Source: GCA-002708315 sp963676635
GTDB taxonomy: Bacteria; Bacteroidota; Bacteroidia; Bacteroidales; F082
DNA: 64,000 nt
NCBI GenBank assembly: GCA_963676635.1
Contig: OY781105.1
Coordinates: forward strand, 4,030,001 to 4,094,000
Direction: 5' to 3'
The notes beneath the pieces are model-generated. The model ran no database searches, had not been told where the DNA came from, and was given only the letters and a program-made list of their open reading frames with translations. Positions 1-7,433 of this stretch are shown in pieces; position 1 is the stretch's first letter, and each line of letters starts with the position of its first letter. The translations under genes were made by a program, and so were the position numbers.

Positions 1-32
1 CGATGGTAGGTTTTTTAAGGCAATAAATTACT

Positions 33-40
33 TATATTTG
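33..40 (+). promoter_or_regulatory. -7 promoter element
   Basis: TATATTTG matches the TAnnTTTG -7 consensus of Bacteroidota primary-sigma promoters and lies 26 bases before the ATG at 67. The -33 region is almost cut off by the window edge, so it cannot be judged. Confidence 0.45.
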
Positions 41-66
41 CAGTGCAATTTAAGCATTAACCTATT

Positions 67-375
67 ATGACAAACGAACAATACTCAATTATGCAACCAG
101 TACTTTTTTTGATAATCACAGTATTCACTGCAGGCTCTTTCGTTGCTAAAGTATTAACAAACAGCATGAAATCTTCTGTAAGCTCTACAGTTGGTTCTGA
201 GTCTGCTTTGATTGGGCACTACTATCCCGGAGAAGATCCGATGGGATCAGCAATGATTCCATCGAACTTACGCAATAAGATTACAAGATGCTTAAGAAAG
301 AGAATTCGCTGTTTATTTACTATGCCTTGCTACCTGAGGGATTATGAGTCCTGTGGCATAGACGAGCACACTTAA
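67..375 (+). CDS. Small hypothetical membrane protein
   Basis: This 102-residue protein is not one I recognise. Residues 8-30 form one hydrophobic segment (LFLIITVFTAGSFVAKVL), followed by a Ser-rich stretch and a basic, Cys-containing tail. The ATG follows a plausible -7 promoter element, which is the main argument that it is real. It lies alone in a repeat-rich stretch ahead of the recombinase. The C-terminal half has an unusual composition for a folded domain, so it may be the remnant of a longer gene or an out-of-frame fusion. Confidence 0.4.
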   Translation: MTNEQYSIMQPVLFLIITVFTAGSFVAKVLTNSMKSSVSSTVGSESALIGHYYPGEDPMGSAMIPSNLRNKITRCLRKRIRCLFTMPCYLRDYESCGIDEHT

Positions 376-480
376 CGCTCCTAGATGATTAAATCGTACT
401 TTAAGTCTTGTTTGTATGGATTTGTATGAGAATGGAGGCTATAGTAGCGGGAGAAGTTCGCAAATCCACAGGATTTAAAA

Positions 481-962
481 TTGTTCTTTGACGTATTGAA
501 AAAAAAGTTAAGCTATGTCTGAAAACAGAGATTATTTGGCTATGCATAGCGCTGGACTCACAATAATATTTGTGCACAATTACAGCATCTTAGATGGTAC
601 CTTTGTCGTATTAAGGATACAACTTATCTATGCCTGAAAGCATAGATTTCATGTCTATAAATCGACTTGAATTACAAACTTTATATTTTTTTGAAATTGT
701 GACTGAAAAGCATTTCAAAATGTATCACTGACGCATTGAGCATCAATTTATCATGCCTGAAAGCATAGATAAATTTGCTGTAAATTGGATTGACTCACAT
801 CTTGTTTATTATTATAGGAGTTCGCGAATGCATAGCATTTGACTCACATCTTGTATATTATTTTGGAGTTCGCGAATGCACAACATTTGACTCACATCTT
901 ATTTATTATTTTAGGAGTTCGCGAATGCATAGCATCTTAGATTGCATCTTTGACGTATTAAG
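481..962 (+). repeat. Degenerate interspersed repeats with palindromes
   Basis: Two sequence words alternate. Word A (CTTTGACGTATTGAA and variants) occurs near 487, 602, 727 and 948. Word B is a hairpin of the type CTATGC-CTGAAA-GCATAG, found clearly at 626-647 and 745-775 and degenerately at 513-532. A third word (AGCATCTTAGAT) occurs at 584 and 931. The first copy of word A, TTGTTCTTTGACG, resembles the boxA-like antitermination sequence found in rRNA leaders, but no rRNA gene is present. Function unknown. Confidence 0.55.
790..935 (+). repeat. Three tandem copies of a 48-49 bp repeat
   Basis: Copies begin at 790, 839 and 887. Each contains TTGACTCACATCTT, a T/A-rich middle and GGAGTTCGCGAATGCA. 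The copies differ at only a few positions. An open frame reads through them (DSHL..YYF..REC repeated) but starts at TTG and has no other support, so I treat this as non-coding. Confidence 0.8.
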
Positions 963-1050
963 TACAGCATTTTTGGTTTAACACCTCCGACGAATAAAAA
1001 TCAAGCCACCACCAACACAAACTCCATCCCTCTCCCCTGCCATGTTGTGT

Positions 1051-1168
1051 GGTGAGTGGTGAATGGTGAGTAGTGAGTGGTGGCCGTGTCCGACTCAGTC
1101 GGATGCATGGAGTCATCAGCCCGGAAAAACGCGCAGCTTACTATTCACCACTCACCATTCACCATTCA
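1051..1168. repeat. Inverted pair of 7-bp tandem arrays
   Basis: Units GGTGAGT/GGTGAAT/AGTGAGT run five times over 1051-1085. Units ATTCACC/ACTCACC, their reverse complement, run over 1143-1168. Between them is a perfect small palindrome at 1089-1103, TCCGACT-C-AGTCGGA. The whole could fold into one long hairpin. It belongs to a class of short-period intergenic arrays seen again at 44.9, 50.8, 56.9 and 57.4 kb. Confidence 0.75.
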
Positions 1169-1183
1169 TATAAATTTTTTTTC

Positions 1184-1191
1184 TATATTTG
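1184..1191 (+). promoter_or_regulatory. -7 promoter element upstream of recombinase
   Basis: TATATTTG fits TAnnTTTG. It is the best promoter-like sequence upstream of the recombinase, but would leave a leader of about 470 bases containing the dispersed element at 1393-1480 and the inverted repeat at 1599-1652. Confidence 0.35.
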
Positions 1192-1392
1192 ACACTTGTT
1201 AATTATTGAGACTAAAAAAACTGGACTTGCTAAAATACAATCATACTTAAATTGGTTTGTTAGTGAGGTAGTTTATTGCTTTTTTTAGTTTTGGTATAGG
1301 GCTGTGTAGCAGGATGTTGTACGAGTTGCGTGTGACTGAGGGGGCGGAGCTGTGGATGGAGTAAAACAGAAGTGGGTGTAGATTGCAACTGA

Positions 1393-1480
1393 ACACAAAT
1401 ATTGTAAATATAATTCTGCATTATAACTGTTCTATTTTTTTTTTGATAGGCGAGCGTAGTTGCAAACTACGCTCAGTGGG
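1393..1480 (+). repeat. Dispersed palindromic element, copy a
   Basis: The left part (ATTCTGCATTATAACTGTTC, then a T run and GATAGGCGAGCGTAGTTGCA) leads into a palindrome with stems AGCGTAGTT and AACTACGCT, ending in CAGTGGG. Copies b, c, d and e lie at 33891, 34401, 36943 and 57058. This copy has the shortest loop, without the GC-rich internal hairpin of copies b-d. Confidence 0.85.
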
Positions 1481-1598
1481 TTTATCTCACTGTAGATCTC
1501 GTACCTTACATTCAATCTTTCTCTATAAATCTACACCCAGATGGGTAAAAATTCAAAAAAATACAGTAATTTTGATGCGATTTAAAAAAACCGTTAAA

Positions 1599-1652
1599 GG
1601 GTTCTACGTAATTTTTGAAATCAAAATTGAAAAAAACTAATTTTCAGAACCC
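1599..1652 (+). promoter_or_regulatory. Inverted repeat ahead of recombinase
   Basis: GGGTTCT at 1599-1605 and AGAACCC at 1646-1652 are perfect complements. They enclose a second A/T-rich inverted repeat (ATTTTTGA / TCAAAAT). The structure ends 11 bases before the ATG at 1664. It could be an operator or a leader hairpin that controls recombinase translation. This is inference from position only. Confidence 0.4.
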
Positions 1653-1663
1653 ACCTATAGTAT

Positions 1664-2515
1664 ATGCCTCCAAAATCAATTTTGCAAAAGCAATATCTGG
1701 AACATCTTGAAAGAAAGAGGTATAGCCCTAATACAATTAAGATTTATATATCCTATTTTTCTGATTTCTTAGATTACTTCAATGGCAGTGATATTGAAAA
1801 TATTGATAAAAAAGAAGTCAATGATTACCTAACGGAATTGATTCATAATAAAAACATATCCGCATCTCAACAGAATCAAAGAATTAATGCAATCAAATTT
1901 TATTATGAAAAAGTATTAAATAAACCAAAGGAAGTTTATGTGTTTGACAGGCCAAGACGGTCTAAATCACTGCCAAAGGTTATTACGGAACAAGAAGTAT
2001 TAAGAATATTAAAAGCCACTGAAAACCTTAAGCATAAAGCAATCCTGGGAACATTATATTCTGCTGGTTTAAGACGAAGTGAGATAATAAACTTAAGGAT
2101 TCAGGATATTGTTTTCGATAAAAAGTTGATTTTCATAAAGGGTGCGAAAGGAAAAAAAGATAGGACAAGTGTATTGTCAGATAGTGTTGCGACGGTTCTC
2201 AAAATTTACATTGGAAAATTTAAGCCAAATTACTGGTTGTTTGAGGGGCCAAACAGAACACAATATAGCGCGACAAGTATTGTAAACATTTTGAAAGTAT
2301 CGGCAAAAAAAGCAAATATTGGCAAGGTGGTAACACCACACATGCTAAGACATTCATTTGCTACTCATCTGCTTGAACAGGGTGTGGATATTCGTTACAT
2401 ACAAACAATACTTGGACATGAATCTACTAAAACAACAGAGATATATACTCATGTTAGTAATAAATCTCTTGCAAAAATCAGGAGTCCTTTGGATACCTTT
2501 TTGGAGCATAAATAA
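1664..2515 (+). CDS. Tyrosine recombinase (candidate cassette integrase)
   Basis: A 283-residue site-specific recombinase of the XerC/XerD/IntI class. The N-terminal SAM-like core-binding domain spans about 1-90. The catalytic domain shows R137 (GLRRSE), a Lys in KGAKGKKDR (about 162-165), H226 and R229 (PHMLRHS), H252 (LGHES) and the nucleophile Y261 (EIYTHV). Residues 96-112 (RPRRSKSLPKVITEQE) and the end (IRSPLD) resemble integron integrases. However, the 35-50 residue insertion before the second catalytic block that defines IntI is absent: only about 40 residues separate the K motif from H226. It is encoded on the same strand as the array that starts 67 bases downstream, so it is the obvious candidate for the enzyme that moves the cassettes. 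Confidence 0.9.
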   Translation: MPPKSILQKQYLEHLERKRYSPNTIKIYISYFSDFLDYFNGSDIENIDKKEVNDYLTELIHNKNISASQQNQRINAIKFYYEKVLNKPKEVYVFDRPRRSKSLPKVITEQEVLRILKATENLKHKAILGTLYSAGLRRSEIINLRIQDIVFDKKLIFIKGAKGKKDRTSVLSDSVATVLKIYIGKFKPNYWLFEGPNRTQYSATSIVNILKVSAKKANIGKVVTPHMLRHSFATHLLEQGVDIRYIQTILGHESTKTTEIYTHVSNKSLAKIRSPLDTFLEHK

Positions 2516-2576
2516 CTGAATATAAGTAATATGAAACATGATTCATATAAGAGAAATATAAACTAATTGATTATAC

Positions 2577-2592
2577 ACATACGTTGTAGTGC
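2577..2592 (+). other. attI-like primary recombination box
   Basis: GTTGTAGTGC at 2583-2592 lies 67 bases after the recombinase stop. It is the exact reverse complement of GCACTACAAC at 3712-3721, which opens the attC-like site at the end of the first gene group. It is therefore the left boundary of cassette 1. Only this half is recognisable; no matching left arm is seen upstream, as expected for attI rather than attC. Confidence 0.7.
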
Positions 2593-2621
2593 ATTTAAAA
2601 CGAGAACAATAAACAAAAGAT

Positions 2622-3164
2622 ATGATAAAAGATTATTGGGATGAAACGTGGAAAGAAATAGTCTTTGACGATAGAATTTCAGAAAAAGAAAAGTTTAAAA
2701 TTTCCAATTACGGACGAATTAAAAACTGCAAAACGGGAAAAGAGTTCCTTGTAAATAAAACCTACATAAATGGATACCAAAATCTTCAAGTTAGACAACA
2801 AGAAAACGGGAAAAAGACAAGCAGATATGTTCATAAATTAGTTGCAGAGCATTTCATAGAAAGAGGAGAAGGTAATTTTGTCATTCATTTAAATTACGAC
2901 AAAACAGATAACAAAGCAGTTAATTTAAAATGGGTTACAAAAGATGAATTATGGAAACATTTACATAAAAACAAAGAACTCAAAAAGAAATGGAAAACTA
3001 GAACATACTGTAAATTGACAGAAACACAAGTAATGTTAATAAAGAAAAGGATAAATGACCCAAATCGTAAAACAAGAATGAAAATGATAGCTAAACAATT
3101 TGGGATATCAGAGATGCAGCTTTATCGTATAAAAACTGGAGAAAACTGGAGCACCGTAAAATGA
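2622..3164 (+). CDS. NUMOD4/HNH endonuclease-like protein
   Basis: A 180-residue protein with the layout of phage and mobile-element HNH endonucleases. Residues 6-45 match NUMOD4 (W..I.......FKISNYGRIKN..TGK). Residues 69-110 carry the HNH core (YVHKLVAEHF, then VIHLNYDKTDN..NLKWVT). Residues 131-177 form a helix-turn-helix DNA-binding tail (IAKQFGISEMQLYRIKTGENW). The usual D of the 'VDHID' motif is I here, while the H is kept, so activity is uncertain. It is the first gene of cassette 1 and overlaps the next gene by 4 bases (ATGA). A homing-type nuclease or a defence nuclease are both possible. Confidence 0.75.
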   Translation: MIKDYWDETWKEIVFDDRISEKEKFKISNYGRIKNCKTGKEFLVNKTYINGYQNLQVRQQENGKKTSRYVHKLVAEHFIERGEGNFVIHLNYDKTDNKAVNLKWVTKDELWKHLHKNKELKKKWKTRTYCKLTETQVMLIKKRINDPNRKTRMKMIAKQFGISEMQLYRIKTGENWSTVK

Positions 3165-3733
3165 ATAAAATTACTAAAGAGGAATTTATCGCTGACCATA
3201 TTATGAATACAATGGTTAATCACGAACTATTTGCCCAATGGTTACGAAGATTTTTCTTTCTTAATCACGAGTTAAACAAAGAGTTTGATTCAATCTATCA
3301 AGGTTCTTTTTATGTTTCTTTTTATGAATTAACTACTGTGGGATTAGATTATGCTAAAGATGTTTTAGAAAAGGTAAAAGACGGAGAAAACCAAGAGATG
3401 ATTGACTTTTACAAAACTCTAATTCCAAATCTTATTAATTTGAAGGATGAATTTACAGAAGAGGAATTTGAGTTTATTGAATACAAAAGACACAGTTTTT
3501 CTCATATCTTTCAGCATTACTACGAAAACAGATTTTCTGAAAAAGATAAATTAATTACAAAAAGAAAAGGTAAAGACATAAATGAAATAAGCAATTCCTT
3601 TCAAAAAATTCTATTAAAATATGGACTTGACAAAGGGTTTGATGAGTATATGAACAAAAAACTTTACTCAAAAATAAATGATTTATATGAGAAACTAAAA
3701 AGAGTAAAAACGCACTACAACAATCTGTCATAG
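3161..3733 (+). CDS. Hypothetical helical protein
   Basis: A 190-residue soluble protein I do not recognise. It is rich in charged residues and predicted helix, and has no signal peptide or membrane segment. It starts at an ATGA overlap with the HNH gene, so the two are translationally coupled. The last codons run into the attC-like site (which starts at 3712), so the C-terminus is partly encoded by the recombination site. Its partnership with a nuclease suggests an accessory or control role; that is inference only. Confidence 0.65.
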   Translation: MNKITKEEFIADHIMNTMVNHELFAQWLRRFFFLNHELNKEFDSIYQGSFYVSFYELTTVGLDYAKDVLEKVKDGENQEMIDFYKTLIPNLINLKDEFTEEEFEFIEYKRHSFSHIFQHYYENRFSEKDKLITKRKGKDINEISNSFQKILLKYGLDKGFDEYMNKKLYSKINDLYEKLKRVKTHYNNLS

Positions 3734-3909
3734 TGCATAGGGCGTGAAGTGGGTATTTGAGGCTTGGGTGCTTTCTACAGCACCGCCGAAACGCAGTTTC
3801 GACGGCGAGTCCAAATTGCAGGTGTCAAACCTGCGTCTCGGCTACTTAGCGGCTTGAAAAGTTAGTGATTTCTAATGCCCTACGCACCATACAGTTCACC
3901 GTTAGCGTT
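3712..3909 (+). other. attC-like site 1 (closes cassette 1)
   Basis: The opening box GCACTACAAC (3712-3721) pairs with the cassette start at 2583. The closing box is GTTAGCGTT (3901-3909). The left arm AATCTGTCATAGTGCATAGG and the right arm CCTACGCACCATACAG pair apart from one extra C on the left and A/C mismatches. At 198 bp it is about 62 bp longer than the others. The excess corresponds to two inserted hairpins in the loop (3784-3807 CGCCGAAAC/GTTTCGACGGCG and 3817-3835 GCAGGT/ACCTGC). Confidence 0.8.
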
Positions 3910-3964
3910 CATGCAAACACAGTGCTACTAATTAACATTTCTATAATAACTAAAAAAATTAATC

Positions 3965-4543
3965 ATGGACATAAAAGTACGCTATGGGATAACAGGATAT
4001 ATATTCATTATATTGATATTCCTTTATTCACCAACAATTAATGATTATCTGCTTAGTCTTGTAGATAAAGATTCTTTTATAAATATTTTGCTAATTGGAT
4101 TTTTGGGTTTCCCAATTGGGTACATTATAAATCAGTTTTCTTCAATTCTATTCCATTTAGTACCAATATTTCAAATTAACAATAAATCTATTAATGATAA
4201 ACTTATTCCAATTGAGGCAAAAGAAGAGTTAGATTTTGCGATAAAACAGATTGATCTATTTAAAACAGATTTCAATTTTAGAGAGTGGTATTCTTGGCGA
4301 TGGACTCATCTTACAATGAATTTGAATATCATTACAGGTGCGATACTTTCTCTAGTGTTTTGCATAATTATTAACGGCATAAATGATAAGACTTGGTTAC
4401 CAGACTATTCATTCACTAATGGGAAATGGCTTATTAGTATCACGTTAACAATATGCATACTTGCAGTATTTTATAACACTTATATTTACCGATGGACAAT
4501 GAAAAAAATGAACATTCATATCCAAAACAACTTAACGATATAA
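3965..4543 (+). CDS. Hypothetical membrane protein
   Basis: A 192-residue integral membrane protein of unknown function, with hydrophobic segments at about 8-27, 40-62, 118-137 and 155-174. It has an amphipathic loop (PIEAKEELDFAIKQIDLF) between segments 2 and 3. It is the first gene of cassette 2 and is followed 5 bases later by a glycosyltransferase. It may anchor or assist the enzymes encoded downstream at the membrane. No family assignment. Confidence 0.7.
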   Translation: MDIKVRYGITGYIFIILIFLYSPTINDYLLSLVDKDSFINILLIGFLGFPIGYIINQFSSILFHLVPIFQINNKSINDKLIPIEAKEELDFAIKQIDLFKTDFNFREWYSWRWTHLTMNLNIITGAILSLVFCIIINGINDKTWLPDYSFTNGKWLISITLTICILAVFYNTYIYRWTMKKMNIHIQNNLTI

Positions 4544-4548
4544 TTTCT

Positions 4549-5418
4549 ATGGATTTAAGCGTTATCATCATAACAAAAGATAGACCAGAAGAAATTCAAA
4601 GCTTAGTATCAAACATCAATGATCAAACATGTACTTATACATATGAAATTATAATAATTGATTCGAGTGAAGAAACCATATTTAATAAAAACAGAAATTT
4701 TCTAAAAAAGCAGAATAACTATAAGCACATTAAAGCACTTATTCCTAAAAAGAGTAGTCAAAGAAATTTAGGAATTCAAAATTCTAATTCTGAACTCTTA
4801 CTATTTCTCGATGATGATGTAATATTAAAAGCAAATTATCTCGAGAACATAATTGGAATTGCAAATAAAAACATTGAATTAGCTGGTTTAACAGGATTTG
4901 TTATAAATCAAAAAGAATTTTCGATAGTCGAAAAATTATATAGAAATTTCTTTCTACTTCAAGATGTGAATAAGTATAACACAACTCGAAAGTTATCTGG
5001 ATTTTATTCTTTTAATAATAATCCAAAACAACTTCAAGAAACAATCTGTCTATGGGGCTGTAATATGCTGATAAGAAAGCATTATCTTACTAAAAGAAAA
5101 TTTAATAACGCGATTAAATATTTTGACGATATTGATATATCAATTCAAATTCTAAAACAAGGAGGAAATTTGTTTATTTCAAATATTCCAAAACTATTAC
5201 ATTGCAGAACTTCTAAAATAAGGACGAAAGCTTCATTCTTATTTATTCATCAGTCACATGCTCTTTTAAAAATTATTATTTACTATAGAGAATATTATCG
5301 TTTACCATTCTTTTTATGGTCATTAATCGGTAATATATTTTTAACTCTAATTACTGTAATTTTTTCATACGATTTATCAAAAGGAACTTATGTAAATTAT
5401 GAAAAATATAAATTATAA
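4549..5418 (+). CDS. Family 2 glycosyltransferase
   Basis: A GT-A fold glycosyltransferase that transfers a sugar from an activated nucleotide sugar, most likely at the inner face of the membrane. The N-terminus LSVIIITKDRPEEI is typical of GT2. Other signs are QRNLGIQNS and the metal-binding LFLDDDV at residues 86-91. A hydrophobic stretch near the C-terminus (LPFFLWSLIGNIFLTLITVI) suggests membrane association. I chose the ATG at 4549 rather than 4492, because the longer form would overlap the previous gene by 52 bases and adds residues that do not belong to the fold. The gene overlaps the radical SAM gene by 20 bases. It is unusual cargo for a gene cassette. Confidence 0.85.
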   Translation: MDLSVIIITKDRPEEIQSLVSNINDQTCTYTYEIIIIDSSEETIFNKNRNFLKKQNNYKHIKALIPKKSSQRNLGIQNSNSELLLFLDDDVILKANYLENIIGIANKNIELAGLTGFVINQKEFSIVEKLYRNFFLLQDVNKYNTTRKLSGFYSFNNNPKQLQETICLWGCNMLIRKHYLTKRKFNNAIKYFDDIDISIQILKQGGNLFISNIPKLLHCRTSKIRTKASFLFIHQSHALLKIIIYYREYYRLPFFLWSLIGNIFLTLITVIFSYDLSKGTYVNYEKYKL

Positions 5419-6259
5419 TATTGATTTGGATGAGTTTAAAATCAATACTAATTCAAATATTGATAAACCTGTTTCAATCTGTATTCATGTTAGTAATTCT
5501 TGCAACTTGAAATGCGCATATTGTTTAAGCTCTTCAGATAAAAACAAAAAACGACTAGCACTAAATAACATAAATGATTTAATAGATATTTTAACTAGAT
5601 ATTTCCCATTACGCATTGTTATTTCAGGTGGAGAACCATTGTTATATGAAAACATTGTAGAACTAATTTCCAAATTAAAAAGTTCTAATAATATTGTAAT
5701 TCTAAGCACAAATGCCACAATCGACATAACTTTATATCCAGAATTATTAGAGTTAGTTGACTGGTTCGATATTAGCTTACATGGCGTTACTGCTGAAGAT
5801 TATAGAAAAACACGTAATAGCGATGCATTTCAAACAGTTGTAAAAAATATCAAAATTTTAACCGAACATAAAATACGTGTATGTTTAAACTATCTTATTC
5901 ATAAAGAGAATTTGTACTCTCTTGATTCCTTTTTTGAAGTTGCAAAAAATCTTAGAATAAATAAAGTTCGCTTAGCAAATTTAATACAAGAAGGTTCAGC
6001 ATTAGAAACAGATTTATTGCCTATAAGTACTATAGAAGAATTTGAATACATTTCAAATATTTCAGAAAAATATGAGAATGATTTCAAAAAAATTGTTCTC
6101 CCAGCTTTTAAAAAACAAAAAGTAGTTAAAAATGGGTATTTTGTAATCGAACCCTTCGACGACTTAAAGTCCAATAAATTCATCAGATCATTTTACAGCA
6201 ATATTGAAACTAATTTAAAAAACCACTATATACTATTCAATGGTTACGAGAAATATTGA
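5399..6259 (+). CDS. Radical SAM protein
   Basis: A 286-residue radical S-adenosylmethionine enzyme. The 4Fe-4S motif CNLKCAYC is at residues 35-42 (C35, C39, C42) and the SAM-contacting ISGGEPLL at about 75-82. The rest fits a partial TIM barrel (LSTNAT, WFDISLHG, VCLNYLI). There is no C-terminal SPASM/twitch cysteine cluster, so it is a minimal radical SAM enzyme. It overlaps the glycosyltransferase by 20 bases and the downstream nucleotidyltransferase-like gene by 20 bases, which indicates a tightly coupled set. The substrate cannot be told. With a GT2 partner it may modify a glycan, lipid or small peptide. Confidence 0.85.
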   Translation: MKNINYNIDLDEFKINTNSNIDKPVSICIHVSNSCNLKCAYCLSSSDKNKKRLALNNINDLIDILTRYFPLRIVISGGEPLLYENIVELISKLKSSNNIVILSTNATIDITLYPELLELVDWFDISLHGVTAEDYRKTRNSDAFQTVVKNIKILTEHKIRVCLNYLIHKENLYSLDSFFEVAKNLRINKVRLANLIQEGSALETDLLPISTIEEFEYISNISEKYENDFKKIVLPAFKKQKVVKNGYFVIEPFDDLKSNKFIRSFYSNIETNLKNHYILFNGYEKY

Positions 6260-7208
6260 CATAAAGGAATATTCATTTGTATTAATAGAGAGCTCTCACA
6301 ATAAAGCATTACTCTTCATACAATATCCTTACCTCTTTAATGAAAAGATTATTGGCAAATGCATATATATTTTGAAACCACACTCTAAAGATTTTAATAT
6401 TAAAAAAAACTTCTTGAATGATATATTTTATTCTTTAAAAGATCATTACGTTGATGAACATTTAGAGATTACCGATGACAATACTATAAACATGCTGTTT
6501 GAGAAATCAATGCCAGAATGTATACTCAAACAGATAGATAGAGACATTTTTTCATCCAATTTGAGTGTTATTAACTATAAATTCTTATCAAAAATTTACG
6601 ACCCAATAAAGACAAAAGAGGAACTTATAGTAAATAATGAGGTATTAAGAGATATTGTTAATGAAATTGCTCTCCTTTTTAATTTACCTCAAAATAAAAT
6701 TGGATTTACAGGTTCAATACTTTTTAGCAATCAGGTAGGTGACTATGATGTTGTATTATATGTAAATATTGAAAAGGCTAAAGAAATTAAAAGAAAAATT
6801 GAGCAATTTAAACAAGTAACCATTGTAGAAAAACAATTTGATATTGACTGGCCTTTAAGATATTACGACTCAAAGAATAATTTAATATGTATATTTATAG
6901 CTTACGAAACATCGAAATTGTCACCGCTTTTTTATAAAGATAAAACAAAAGTTATCGATGAAATATTATTTGATTCAATTGTCATAGACGACTCTCATAG
7001 TGAATTTGCACCAACAGTTTTGAAGATAGATAAACCGAATATAAATTTAATAATACTCGGGACTGCATGCCGTGGTTTTTTTAAGAAAGGAGATTCAATT
7101 ACAGGTAAAGGAACTCTTGTTAAAAATATATTTCAAGATAAGGATGAAATATGTATCTTAATTGTTAATCCTTGGGAGCAATTATTTATATATCCATTTA
7201 AAATTTAA
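6240..7208 (+). CDS. Nucleotidyltransferase-fold protein (tentative)
   Basis: A 322-residue protein. Residues 154-176 read GFTGSILFSNQVGDYDVVLY, which resembles the GS...D-x-D motif of minimal nucleotidyltransferases (metal-binding D168/D170). The N-terminal 130 residues and the C-terminal part (with NLIILGTACRGFFKKGD) are not recognised. As the last gene of the four-gene cassette 2 it overlaps the radical SAM gene by 20 bases. The combination membrane protein, glycosyltransferase, radical SAM and nucleotidyltransferase suggests synthesis of a small modified product, but that is inference. Confidence 0.5.
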   Translation: MVTRNIDIKEYSFVLIESSHNKALLFIQYPYLFNEKIIGKCIYILKPHSKDFNIKKNFLNDIFYSLKDHYVDEHLEITDDNTINMLFEKSMPECILKQIDRDIFSSNLSVINYKFLSKIYDPIKTKEELIVNNEVLRDIVNEIALLFNLPQNKIGFTGSILFSNQVGDYDVVLYVNIEKAKEIKRKIEQFKQVTIVEKQFDIDWPLRYYDSKNNLICIFIAYETSKLSPLFYKDKTKVIDEILFDSIVIDDSHSEFAPTVLKIDKPNINLIILGTACRGFFKKGDSITGKGTLVKNIFQDKDEICILIVNPWEQLFIYPFKI

Positions 7209-7218
7209 GAAAGCACGA

Positions 7219-7354
7219 AACGCTAACATTTTGTATATTCCATAGGGGTTTCAGCGGTTTTCGGGCATCGCAGCTTTTATCAAATTAAAGCGTAACGGTC
7301 GACAGTGACGCTCTCCGAAATCCCCTACGTAACATACAATTTATCGTTAGCGTT
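7219..7354 (+). other. attC-like site 2 (closes cassette 2)
   Basis: The opening box AACGCTAAC (7219-7227) is the reverse complement of GTTAGCGTT at 3901-3909. The closing box is GTTAGCGTT (7346-7354). The arms ATTTTGTATATTCCATAGGGG and CCCCTACGTAACATACAATT pair with A/C mismatches at +10 and +15 from the AAC. The inner motif TAACGGTCGACAG is shared with other sites. Length 136 bp. Confidence 0.85.
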
Positions 7355-7433
7355 CATTGAAATGGTGCGGTGAAACATTGTCTAAAATTGCAAGATTTGT
7401 ATTACCTTTAAGCTTTTAAAAAGGGATAAATAT

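Larger units (their letters stand above)
376..1663. other. Gene-free repeat-rich region before the recombinase
   Basis: No convincing gene is present. Open frames at 790-981 and 1383-1640 simply read through repeats and lack a good start. The region holds degenerate interspersed repeats (481-962), a 48-49 bp tandem repeat (790-935), a composite of inverted 7-bp arrays (1051-1168), a -7 promoter element (1184-1191), a dispersed palindromic element (1393-1480) and a long inverted repeat (1599-1652) just before the recombinase start. Confidence 0.7.

Noticed and set aside
481..498. rRNA operon leader
   Set aside because: The boxA-like word is there, but no 16S, 23S or tRNA sequence follows in the window.
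790..935. Possible CRISPR array
   Set aside because: The copies are contiguous without unique spacers, there are only three, and no cas genes are present.
790..981. 63-codon open frame over the tandem repeat
   Set aside because: It begins at TTG, reads only the 48-49 bp repeat, and has no independent sign of being a protein.
1383..1640. 85-codon open frame before the recombinase
   Set aside because: It passes through dispersed element copy a and the following A/T-rich leader; the same element occurs elsewhere without such a frame.
1664..2515. Assignment of the recombinase as the chromosomal XerD
   Set aside because: The sequence features (RPRRSKSLP region, IRSPLD end) and its position at the head of an array argue for a mobile-element enzyme, although XerC/D kinship remains.
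4492..4548. Longer start of the glycosyltransferase
   Set aside because: It overlaps the upstream gene by 52 bases, and the GT2 fold begins right at the ATG at 4549.
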